From NCBI GenBank assembly GCA_021775835.1, contig JAJFHC010000091.1, positions 1-61,545 on the forward strand: a stretch of DNA of 61,545 bases, written 5' to 3'. Positions 34,688-42,662 of the stretch are shown here, piece after piece. The first letter of the stretch is position 1, and each line of letters starts with the position of its first letter. Source of the stretch: Hyphomicrobiales bacterium. GTDB taxonomy: Bacteria > Pseudomonadota > Alphaproteobacteria > Rhizobiales > JAJFHC01. Below the pieces are notes generated by a model that did no database searches, was not told the origin of the DNA, and saw nothing but the letters and a program-made list of their open reading frames with translations. Both the position numbers and the translations under genes were made by a program.

Positions 34688-35127
34688 GATAATGTCAGGT
34701 GCCACCGCCCCTCAATTCTGTCATTGCCGGACGTGATCCGGCAATCCCAAGTGTCGATGCGCCCGCCTGCAGCAGTGGATCATCAGATCGACGTCCGATG
34801 ATGACAGTTTCTGGGGTGTCGTCCACCCACAATTCGGGAATGACCATCGACCGGCATTCGGACCAATTGCCATTCAGAAATGTCAGCCAGGGCGAGCTGG
34901 GATTATCCCAGACATCGTGGATTGCGTCTGCGGCGGTCGCTGTGTGCGATAGTGGAGTGGATGGGAGACAACATCGTTCCCCGTACGCGATGCAGCATGA
35001 AATGCTGCGTCGCAGAGACGGGGGCGTACCGAACGCCAACCTTTGTATTTGATGCGATCCAGTGTCTGCGATGCAACACTGACGTGCTGCATCGCGCACG
35101 GGAAACGATTAGGTTGCCCGGAAGTCT
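34688..35127. repeat. Gene-free stretch made of intergenic inverted repeats
   Basis: About 440 bases without a credible gene. It contains ATTGCCGGA-CGTGA-TCCGGCAAT (34723-34745), a dispersed alphaproteobacterial-type repeat. Two hairpins sharing the core GCGATGCA follow: a 12-bp stem with one mismatch at about 34987-35013 and another at about 35067-35096. They resemble REP/BIME elements. The ORF across them ends GIAGSRPAMTELRGG, a typical false translation of such repeats. Confidence 0.6.
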
Positions 35128-36588
35128 TCAGAACATCTCGAAATATTCCCGGTGTTCCCAGTCGGTCACGGTCGACAGGAACCGCGCAATCTCCGCTTCC
35201 TTGATCGTGACCAGATAGTCGACAAACTGATCGCCGAGCTGCGACCGGTAGAAGTCGCTCTGGCGCAGATGGCTCACCGCTTCCATCAGGCTTGCGGGCA
35301 GGCGTTCGGCCTCGGCTGAATAGGGTTCGTCAGTCGCCGATCCGGGGTCGGTCTCGTTCTTTAGGCCGTCGAGGCCGCTCAGGACCTGGGACGCCATGTA
35401 GAGATAGGGATTGGCCGCAGGCTCGCCCGCCCGGTTCTCGATCCGGGTCGCCGTGTCGCCCGGTGCGCCAACCGCCCGGATCATCGCCCCCCGGTTATCA
35501 CGGCCCCACACCACCCGGTCGGGCGCAAGCGTGTGCGGTTGGTAGCGCTTGTAGCCGTTGATTGTCGGTGTCGTGAACACCGATGACGCGCGGGCATGAT
35601 TCAACACGCCGCCCACATACTGCCGTGCTGTGGGAGACAGCAGGTGTTGCGGGTCGTCGCTGACAAAGGCATTGGCCCCGGTGTGCCGGTCAACAAGTGA
35701 CTGGTGCAGATGCCAGCCGCTGGAGAATATGTTCTCAAGCCCCGGACGGCACATGAAGGTGGCATGAAGCCCGTTGCGCCGGCAGACCTGCTTCACCGCG
35801 CTGCGCACCAGCACCACCATGTCGGCGCAGGCCATGCCGACCTGCGCATCGAACGTGATTTCGAACTGGCTCGGACCGAATTCGACCTCCATGGAACGCA
35901 ACGGCAGGTCCAGGGCGGTCAGATTGGAACGCAGGATCTCCATGACCGGTTCCAGCTCGTCCATGCGCTGCTCGGTCAGGTATTGAAACCCGTGCGCCAG
36001 CAGGTGGACATCCGGCGGCTCGGCCGGCTGTCCCGCCTGGGCGGGGGCAAGCTTGGGGTCGACCAGATCGAACACGTGAAATTCCAGTTCCGCGCCGGCC
36101 CTGAAGTGATACCCCTCCGTCTCCAGGCGGCCCAGGCTGTCCTGCAGGATCCGGCGGGTCGAAAACGGCACGGGTGTTCCATCCGGGAAATAGATGTCGC
36201 ACAACATCCAGGCTGTGCCCGGCACCCAGGGCAACTCACGATAGGTCTCAGGGTCAGGCACCATGTAGAAATCGCCGGCACCGGTCAGCTGGTCGAGCCC
36301 CATGCCGCCGCCGGCCTGCCAGACCGGATAGACCGTACGGTGGGCGGTGTCCTTGAGCAGCAGCGTCGTCGTCATGGAACAGCCATTGGTGAAAACCGAA
36401 CGCATTTCCCCCGGCATCACGGTCTTACCGCGCAACAGGCCGTGCTGGTCGGCAAACGACAGGCGTACCGCATCGATGCCGCCGGCGTCCAGGCGCTCGG
36501 CAACGTCCTGTGCTGCCCGGGCCTGGTCGTCGGTCCACAGGCCGTGGCGTTCAATCAGTCCCGAAGACGGGCCTTTCCCCACATTCAC
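35128..36588 (-). CDS. Glutamine synthetase family protein (gamma-glutamyl-amine ligase-like)
   Basis: The 486-residue protein starts at GTG 36588 after GGAAGGA. It has the beta-grasp domain (about 30-130; DAVRLSFADQHGLLRGKTV) and the catalytic domain with metal and ATP residues in AELEFHVF, MEVEFGPSQFEITF, GWHLHQSL and ENRAGEPAANPYLYMA. It lacks the adenylylation tail of GlnA. This branch includes gamma-glutamylputrescine synthetases and ligases acting on other amines. With the Pot-like importer and the agmatinase-family gene it suggests gamma-glutamylation of an amine. It follows the second Rieske oxygenase gene by 45 bases. Confidence 0.83.
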   Translation of the reverse strand: MNVGKGPSSGLIERHGLWTDDQARAAQDVAERLDAGGIDAVRLSFADQHGLLRGKTVMPGEMRSVFTNGCSMTTTLLLKDTAHRTVYPVWQAGGGMGLDQLTGAGDFYMVPDPETYRELPWVPGTAWMLCDIYFPDGTPVPFSTRRILQDSLGRLETEGYHFRAGAELEFHVFDLVDPKLAPAQAGQPAEPPDVHLLAHGFQYLTEQRMDELEPVMEILRSNLTALDLPLRSMEVEFGPSQFEITFDAQVGMACADMVVLVRSAVKQVCRRNGLHATFMCRPGLENIFSSGWHLHQSLVDRHTGANAFVSDDPQHLLSPTARQYVGGVLNHARASSVFTTPTINGYKRYQPHTLAPDRVVWGRDNRGAMIRAVGAPGDTATRIENRAGEPAANPYLYMASQVLSGLDGLKNETDPGSATDEPYSAEAERLPASLMEAVSHLRQSDFYRSQLGDQFVDYLVTIKEAEIARFLSTVTDWEHREYFEMF

Positions 36589-36633
36589 GTTCTTTGTCCT
36601 TCCCGCAGATTCGCCCCGATATCTGTCAGCCTG

Positions 36634-37962
36634 TCACCAGGGATCCTGCGCCCAATCCGACTGTGCCCGCCGTTCCAGGTCGCGCGCCTTCCAGCTCTCC
36701 TGCCAGCCTTCAGCCGGCCCGATGGCATCGATCGAAACCGGGCCGCGGACGCTCTTGGAAGCCCCGCCATTGCCATCGCTATCTTGCACCATGGGCAGAC
36801 TACCACCGTCGCGTGCAGATTGGATAGCCCGGCGCAGCATCCGCCGGTAGGCGATGATGGCCACGTCCGACTTACCCAGATGCTCGGCTGTGCGGTCCTG
36901 GATCCGTCCCGGTGACTCAACCGCCCACTGGTCGTGCACGTTTATGTCGAGGCCCATGCCCGTATAGGTCTTGGTTGCCTGCTCGAAAGGGTCGAAGCCG
37001 TAGTTGTTCGACTTGTTCAGCCGGGGACGGTAGTCGGGCAACTCGTACAGTTCCAGCCGCTGCTCGCGCATTACCGCCTTGTCGACCGGTGCGCCGAAAC
37101 TGGTGAAGATTGCGTACCAGTAGCAGGTCTCGTCATCGACCGGCACGTGCCACTGGGTAATCGTCATCTCGTTGCTCATGGGAATGACAATGGCGTGGGG
37201 GAAAACCTGGTTGGTCACCCGCACGTGCATGCCGTGATTGCCCAGGTCCCGCAATGCAATGATGCGCAGGCCGTAGTCGGTTTGCTCCACAGTGATCTCA
37301 GGCCGGGGATACTCACGCAGGATCTGCGTCATCGGTATGGCGGTATCGGCGGCCTTGTCGCGGAACTGCTTGCCATAGCCTTCATCGGGGTTTTCGTCTT
37401 CCAGGAATCTGTGCAGAAACGAGGCATGGGCGGGGTCGATGCCCACTTCCAGCGCCTGCAGCCAGTTGCATTCGATCAGGCCCTTGAAGGCAAATGTATG
37501 GGTGTCCGGTGCCACAAAGCAGTCGAGTTCCGGAAAATCCGGGGCCGCCCCTGGTCCCATATAGGCGAACACAATGCCGTGTCTCTCGACGCATTCGTAG
37601 GCGGAGACCGTGATGTTTTCATGAAACCGGCTGCCTTCGGGTTCCGCCGGCTGCTCGAGGCAATGGCCGTCGGTATCGAACAGCCAGCCGTGAAACGGGC
37701 AGCGCAGGCCGCCGTCCTCGAGCCTGCCGAAACACAGGTCGGCACCCCGGTGCGGGCAATGCCGCGCGATCATGGCATAACCGCCGTCGGGTTTGCGGAA
37801 GAGCACGAGGTCTTCGCCCAGCAGCTGTACCGCGCGAACCGGGCGCTCGTCCGGCAGCTCCTCGATCAGGGCCGCCGGTTGCCAGTATCGCCGCATGACA
37901 TCGCCCGCCGGCGTGCCGGTTCCGATCCGGGTGATTTCGTCGTTCTGTTCACGGCTCATCAT
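36634..37962 (-). CDS. Rieske aromatic-ring-hydroxylating oxygenase alpha subunit (phthalate-dioxygenase-like)
   Basis: From ATG 37962 (MMSREQNDEITR; GGGAGG 9 bases upstream) the product is 442 residues. Rieske ligands are Cys69, His71, Cys88 and His91 (ARHCPHRGAD and RCPFHGWLFD). The mononuclear iron site is Asp176, His179 and His184 in EVGIDPAHASFLH. The C-terminal part resembles phthalate 4,5-dioxygenase and vanillate or dicamba demethylase oxygenases. It needs a reductase and ferredoxin, none of which is encoded in the window. It is the first gene of the minus-strand series running through the glutamine-synthetase-like gene, and is back to back with the repeat region near the reductive dehalogenase. 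Substrate unknown: aromatic ring, O-methyl or N-methyl. Confidence 0.87.
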   Translation of the reverse strand: MMSREQNDEITRIGTGTPAGDVMRRYWQPAALIEELPDERPVRAVQLLGEDLVLFRKPDGGYAMIARHCPHRGADLCFGRLEDGGLRCPFHGWLFDTDGHCLEQPAEPEGSRFHENITVSAYECVERHGIVFAYMGPGAAPDFPELDCFVAPDTHTFAFKGLIECNWLQALEVGIDPAHASFLHRFLEDENPDEGYGKQFRDKAADTAIPMTQILREYPRPEITVEQTDYGLRIIALRDLGNHGMHVRVTNQVFPHAIVIPMSNEMTITQWHVPVDDETCYWYAIFTSFGAPVDKAVMREQRLELYELPDYRPRLNKSNNYGFDPFEQATKTYTGMGLDINVHDQWAVESPGRIQDRTAEHLGKSDVAIIAYRRMLRRAIQSARDGGSLPMVQDSDGNGGASKSVRGPVSIDAIGPAEGWQESWKARDLERRAQSDWAQDPW

Positions 37963-38316
37963 GGCGTAACGCCCTCCCGCATGGTTTGCTGTTGTTGTCA
38001 ATGTTCGCACAGAGCACAAATGTTCGCTGTTTAGATATTACAGAGACTTGGAGGCCTCCGCAAGATTCGAGGAGGCCTCCCCCTCCCACATCGTCATCCT
38101 TGGCTGGGCGCAAGCCCGGTCGAGGATCTACTCGCCGTCCGGAATTCCAAGGTGAGGCGATTGGATCCTCGCCCTCGCTTGCACTCGGCCAAGAATGACG
38201 GACGGAATGGCAAAGTGATCCGTACTTAACCGACAACGGGACACCTGCCCTGGTTTGCACGCTGAAACTGCGAATGTTACCGTGCCGACCACCTCAAACT
38301 TCTCAGAGACCATCGG
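37963..38316. repeat. Gene-free stretch with two large inverted repeats
   Basis: GAGGCCTCC/GGAGGCCTC (38051-38079) is a 9-bp perfect stem. An imperfect 37-base inverted repeat joins 38092-38128 to 38164-38200 (arms start CGTCATCCTTGGC and CGTCATTCTTGGC). The long one looks like a dispersed intergenic palindrome or MITE-like unit of alphaproteobacteria. The rest must hold the divergent promoters of the Rieske gene and the small membrane protein gene. Confidence 0.55.
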
Positions 38317-38913
38317 ATGACGGCATCAAATCAGCATGAATGGATCAAGGACACCCTGGAAAGCGTGCCGCCCATCGTCTTCCTCGTTCTGTGGCGCAGC
38401 GGCGTCGACTTGGCTATGGCCGGCTGGATCGGAACCGGTCTGGCCGCCGCCCTGTTGCTGGGCTTCTGGCTCAAGGGCGTCCGGCATAACCCGATCCTGC
38501 TGGGTATGAACATTCATCTGGTTGTCATAACGCCGTTAATCGTCGGCTTGTTCAATCTCGGCGCGGCAGACCTTGCCCGGACCCTGGTTGCCTTGGCTGA
38601 AGCCGGTGTCCTGATCTCGATAACGGCCGTTGGTTTTATCCTGACTTTCTTCCACCCCCGCGGTTTCATCGGGATCGAGGGCTTGCCGTCTGCATTGCAG
38701 CGCGCCTATTCGCTGATTCTCCTGACCGCGTCAGCCGCCATGGTCTTCTGGTCGTTTGCCAATCTCGGCAACACGCTGATCTCCATTGGCCTGCCACTGA
38801 TGGTGCTGTTCGGCCTGCGCCGTTTCTACGCGGCCCGCGCTCGTGACCGCTCAGGTCCAGGCGCCAAGGCCGGCATGGCGGTTGCGGCAGCCCCTGGCAG
38901 CGACCTGGATTAG
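38317..38913 (+). CDS. Small multi-pass membrane protein, unknown function
   Basis: The 198-residue protein has about five or six hydrophobic helices (WIGTGLAAALLLGFWL, NIHLVVITPLIVGLF, AGVLISITAVGFILTFF, AYSLILLTASAAMVFWSF, TLISIGLPLMVLFGL) and a polar Ala/Gly-rich tail. I recognise no family. It converges on the reductive dehalogenase gene with a 13-base gap and sits where RdhB-type anchors are found in respiratory systems. However, it is on the opposite strand and does not look like RdhB. Confidence 0.65.
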   Translation: MTASNQHEWIKDTLESVPPIVFLVLWRSGVDLAMAGWIGTGLAAALLLGFWLKGVRHNPILLGMNIHLVVITPLIVGLFNLGAADLARTLVALAEAGVLISITAVGFILTFFHPRGFIGIEGLPSALQRAYSLILLTASAAMVFWSFANLGNTLISIGLPLMVLFGLRRFYAARARDRSGPGAKAGMAVAAAPGSDLD

Positions 38914-38926
38914 GGTGAAGACAACC

Positions 38927-41122
38927 TCACTGATATGGGTTCTTCACCCCGTCCTTGCCTTCAGCTTCGCCGGACGGCGGTGTCGGCCGGTAATGCAGCA
39001 GAGTCCCGCCGCTCGCATCGCTTCCGTTTGCCCTCGCCCGCGCCTCATCCGGTGTCTCCAGCAAGTCGCCCGCCGCGACCGCCGCTTTGCGGTCAAGCGG
39101 ATGCGGACTGCCGTCGTCGGGCGGCGGCATCATGCTGGCGTGGTAGTATGCCGTCTTCTGCTTGGAGGCGTCCACCGTTCGGGTCGGGTCGATGTCGCGT
39201 TGGTTGGTGCCCTTGGGCGGGTCAACCGTGATGCCATCGATTATCTCATGGTCGAACCACCACTTCTTGAGTGGGTTGCGCCGGCCGTTGCCCAGCCAGT
39301 CGTCCATCCAGGTGGCAATCGGCACCATCAGCGGTTTCAGCCACATGGCGTTGACGCCGAGCCAGCTGGCGGCCCTGGTCAGCAGGGCGCCGTCGGCGTC
39401 GACCACCTTGTTGATCGGGCAGGTCTTCATGCACCGGCCGCAGGCAGCCCCCTTCGGGTTGGTCAGCCGGTAGCGCGTGCAGCGCTCCACATCCGGCTTC
39501 CACATCTCGTAGCCGTTGAACATCACCTTGTCGCCAAAGGGAATCGCATCGCACGGGCATTCGCGTGCGCATTTCAGGCAATTGTTGCAGAAATACTGGA
39601 GGCCGAAGTCAATCGGTTTGTCGATTTCAAGCGGCAGGTCGGTGGTCAGCACCACTGACTTGAAGCGCGGCCCGACAAACGGGTTGAGCACCAGCTCGCC
39701 GATCCGGCTCAGTTCGCCCAGGCCCGCCCACAGCACCAGCGGTATCTGCAGCACGTCGCTGTCCGCGTTGGTCTGGGGCCGGGCGGACACGCCCTTGGAG
39801 CGCAGGAACTCCGCCATGACACCGGCGATTTCCGCACCGCGCAGGTAAGACCGCATGGACTGGGCGCCCGACGCCCAGTCATCGCCGCTTGCGCCCTCCA
39901 TGGTGTCGTAGCCCTGGTCCACCAGCATGACCACCGCATAACGATGATAGGGCACAATCTCCTCGCCGTCCGCATGGTGCGAGAACCAGGCATAGCGCGG
40001 GATCTCGCAGATCCCGGTGAGGTCCGAGCCCAGGGCATAGGACAATGACTTCAGCGCCCGGGCATTGGCGGCGGGATCGCCGAACGAATCGGGATCTTCT
40101 GACCCCAGTTCACCATCCTGATGCGGCACCATCGACCGGATCGCGCCCAGCAGGGAGAACGAGAACGGTGTCTTGAACGAAAACCGGCTGCGCTCGCGTT
40201 TTGATTTCTCCCCCAGATCGCCATGCAGCGCGCGTTGAAAGAAAGCCGCCCGCTTGGGCACCCGGGGGATCTCGTCGTCGAGGATCAGGGTCGTCGGTCG
40301 GTCGACCCGTTTGACGGTCTCCATGGGATACCGGCTCTGGTGGGAGGCCCGTTTCGCCCGCCGCCGCCGCTCCCGGCCGGAAACCGCACCGCCACTGCCC
40401 CACCAGTAAGCAAGGCCCGGTGCCTTGAGGGCTGAGGCGGCCAGTGGCCGGTCGGTCGCGATGGCGTAATCGGTGGTCACGACGCCAATCGAGAAGGCCT
40501 CACCCAGGTATGGGTTGAGCACACTTTCACGGTTGCGCACCCCAAGCCCGGCGAGCACGGCAAGCCGTTGCCGGTCAACATCGCACGCGCCCTGCATGTG
40601 CGCCTTCGCCGAAAAACCCATGGCGCGGATGTGACCGGCAAGACAGATCCCGATCTCTGCCACCCGCAGTTCCGAGACCGCACTGGTGCTGCCGATCATC
40701 CAGGCGTGCGCCAGATTGTCCTGTTCCGGCATCCTCGGGACGGCTGCGATGAACACGATCGCATGATCGTGGCCGTGCTCTTGAGCCCCTTCCAGCCACG
40801 CGGTGTCCGGCATGGCGCAGATTCCGGCTTGATCCGCATCCATGAAGTAGGCGCCGCCCTTGATGTCCACGGCCCGGCGCTCGAGGTCATCGGGAACAGG
40901 CGCCTGTGCCGGGGCCACATCCCCGTCGGCGAAGCTTGCGAAAATGTTCCTGTAGTGCGCCGCCGCGCGGGCCAGGGGACTGTCGGTTTCGGTGGCCGTT
41001 TCTCTGCTGCCCCTGGGGTCTGCCCCCTCGTGCGCGGCGATGGCGTCGTCGCGCGGCAATGTTTCCAGGGGATAAGGGCCGAAGTGGAAAGGCCGATTCT
41101 TCGATCGAGGGTAGAGCAGCAT
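38927..41122 (-). CDS. Soluble (catabolic-type) cobalamin-dependent reductive dehalogenase
   Basis: From ATG 41122 (MLLYPRSKNRPFHFGPYPLE) the product is 731 residues. It ends with two 4Fe-4S sites: Cys512, 515, 518, 522 (CNNCLKCARECP) and Cys548, 561, 564, 568 (ending CGRCMKTCP). Before them lie two copies of a nitroreductase-like cobalamin-binding unit (about 84-224 and 354-499; compare AGLGVRNRESVLNPYLG with AGLGELSRIGELVLNPFVG). There is no Tat signal and no rdhB, so it is cytoplasmic, like the BhbA and NpRdhA enzymes that remove halogens from aromatics during aerobic growth. Unlike BhbA it lacks a fused reductase domain. It could dehalogenate an aromatic; epoxyqueuosine reductase (QueG) shares the fold but is about half as long. 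Confidence 0.82.
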   Translation of the reverse strand: MLLYPRSKNRPFHFGPYPLETLPRDDAIAAHEGADPRGSRETATETDSPLARAAAHYRNIFASFADGDVAPAQAPVPDDLERRAVDIKGGAYFMDADQAGICAMPDTAWLEGAQEHGHDHAIVFIAAVPRMPEQDNLAHAWMIGSTSAVSELRVAEIGICLAGHIRAMGFSAKAHMQGACDVDRQRLAVLAGLGVRNRESVLNPYLGEAFSIGVVTTDYAIATDRPLAASALKAPGLAYWWGSGGAVSGRERRRRAKRASHQSRYPMETVKRVDRPTTLILDDEIPRVPKRAAFFQRALHGDLGEKSKRERSRFSFKTPFSFSLLGAIRSMVPHQDGELGSEDPDSFGDPAANARALKSLSYALGSDLTGICEIPRYAWFSHHADGEEIVPYHRYAVVMLVDQGYDTMEGASGDDWASGAQSMRSYLRGAEIAGVMAEFLRSKGVSARPQTNADSDVLQIPLVLWAGLGELSRIGELVLNPFVGPRFKSVVLTTDLPLEIDKPIDFGLQYFCNNCLKCARECPCDAIPFGDKVMFNGYEMWKPDVERCTRYRLTNPKGAACGRCMKTCPINKVVDADGALLTRAASWLGVNAMWLKPLMVPIATWMDDWLGNGRRNPLKKWWFDHEIIDGITVDPPKGTNQRDIDPTRTVDASKQKTAYYHASMMPPPDDGSPHPLDRKAAVAAGDLLETPDEARARANGSDASGGTLLHYRPTPPSGEAEGKDGVKNPYQ

Positions 41123-41221
41123 GGTCTGGTCCCGTATAGTCCGATGTGCACGGTTACACTGTAGAGCCTTGGATTGACCCCTGTCACCCGTGTGGTTCAC
41201 GGGATCTCAGGAACAGAAATC

Positions 41222-41764
41222 ATGAGCACGTTCATAGCCCTCCTGCGTGGCATAAATGTTGGCGGCCACCGCAAGATCTTGATGAGCGCCCTGAAGCAGG
41301 TTCATGAGGCACTCGGCCACGATAACCCCGTGACCTATCTGCAATCGGGGAATGTGGTCTTTGACTGTGACGACCACGACCACCAGGCATTACGCCAGAC
41401 CCTGATGTCCGCCTACGACCGGGCATTCGGTTTCCCCGTCGACGTCATCCTCCGCACCGCCGACGATCTTGTCCACATTGCCGATGGCAACCCGTTCCCG
41501 CACTCAGGCGGCAGGGAAGCGAGGTTTCTGCATGTTTTTATGTTGTCCGGAACGCCCGGCGGAAATGCCATCGAAACGTTCTCTGCCCTGGATAGGCCGG
41601 AGGAAGTGCAGGCGGCCGGTGACATCCTCTACGTCTATTACCCGCAAGGTGCTGGACGGTCGAAGCTGACGCTGAACGTCGTGGAAAAGGCCTTGGGTGT
41701 CACGGCAACCGCCAGAAACTGGAACACGGTGACCAAGCTCCTGGAACTGGTCACACAGCGATAA
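41222..41764 (+). CDS. DUF1697 family protein
   Basis: From ATG 41222 (MSTFIALLRGINVGGHRKI) the product is 180 residues, matching the DUF1697 family from its first residues, with YLQSGNVVFDC and ILRTADDLVHIADGNPF. The function of the family is not known. An in-frame start at 41174 would add 16 unrelated residues. It is divergent from the reductive dehalogenase gene with a 99-base gap and converges on the IclR gene. Confidence 0.85.
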   Translation: MSTFIALLRGINVGGHRKILMSALKQVHEALGHDNPVTYLQSGNVVFDCDDHDHQALRQTLMSAYDRAFGFPVDVILRTADDLVHIADGNPFPHSGGREARFLHVFMLSGTPGGNAIETFSALDRPEEVQAAGDILYVYYPQGAGRSKLTLNVVEKALGVTATARNWNTVTKLLELVTQR

Positions 41765-41775
41765 GCTACGGCAAG

Positions 41776-42546
41776 TCAGAGCAGCGCCTGCGATACCGCG
41801 TGAGCGCAGTGTTTCATGACAGGCAGGTGTTTGGCTACCAGGTCATCCACGCTGGTCCGCCCCGACGACACGATGACGTTGAGGGCGCCGACACTCGTCC
41901 CATCGGACGTCAGCACTGGCACGCCGATTGACCGCACGCCCTTCTCGAATTCTTCGTCGACGATAGCATACCCGTCCTGCCTTGCCTTTGTCAGGACGGT
42001 GAGGAGCCGCGCACGATCGGTGACGGTTGCCGGCGTGTGTGCCTCGAGAGGGGCCGACGCCACAAGTGCGCCTCTTTGGGCCTCGGGCAAAAAGGCCAGA
42101 TAGGCGCGTCCGATCGCCGTCGTCAGCAGCGGCATGCGGCTGCCCACCGTCAGCCCGATGGTGAGGACACGCTGGGCGCCGGGCGCATGGGCGACACAGA
42201 CCATGGCGTCGTCTTCCGGCATGGCCAGCGCCACGGCCTCGCCCAGTTCCTGGGAGGCTTGTTTCAGGATCGGATGAATCCGGGTTGAGATGCCTTGTGA
42301 TGACAGGAAACCGAACCCGAGGCTCAGGATCCGCGGTGTCAGGGCAAACAGCCGACCGTCGCTGCGCACGTAGCCCAGTTCCTGCAGCGTAAGCAGGCAA
42401 CGGCGCGCGCTGGCCCTGCTGTAGCCGGTCTCGCGCGCCACATCGGCCAGGGTCATTTGAGGATGATCGGTGCCGAACGCCCGAATGACCGCAAGCCCCC
42501 TGGCGAGGCCTTGTATGAATTCCTTGGATTGGGGTTCATCGGTCAT
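41776..42546 (-). CDS. IclR-family transcriptional regulator
   Basis: The 256-residue protein has an N-terminal winged helix-turn-helix (about 8-70; MTLADVARETGYSRASARRCL) and an IclR effector domain (about 80-250; GTDHPQ upstream, then VAHAPGAQRVLTIGLTVGS and FEKGVRSIGVPVLTSDG). The PcaR/PobR-like subgroup controls aromatic catabolism. It is divergent from the sulfatase gene across 116 bases; a short dyad GTGA-TTCGG-TCAC (42563-42575) lies there and may be its site. The likely target is the sulfatase gene. Confidence 0.88.
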   Translation of the reverse strand: MTDEPQSKEFIQGLARGLAVIRAFGTDHPQMTLADVARETGYSRASARRCLLTLQELGYVRSDGRLFALTPRILSLGFGFLSSQGISTRIHPILKQASQELGEAVALAMPEDDAMVCVAHAPGAQRVLTIGLTVGSRMPLLTTAIGRAYLAFLPEAQRGALVASAPLEAHTPATVTDRARLLTVLTKARQDGYAIVDEEFEKGVRSIGVPVLTSDGTSVGALNVIVSSGRTSVDDLVAKHLPVMKHCAHAVSQALL

Positions 42547-42662
42547 TGCAGCGACAGATTACGTGATTCGGTCACCCGTGGTTTGTCCGATTGTGCCGGC
42601 CCAGTTTTGATGCCAGAGTTCTTCCAGCGATACCCAGCGCACAACAGCACCATGAGGCAATG

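Noticed and set aside
34695..35099. 134-codon minus-strand ORF between fetA and the glutamine-synthetase-like gene
   Set aside because: It is made of intergenic palindromes; its end, GIAGSRPAMTEL, is a typical false translation of a dispersed repeat.
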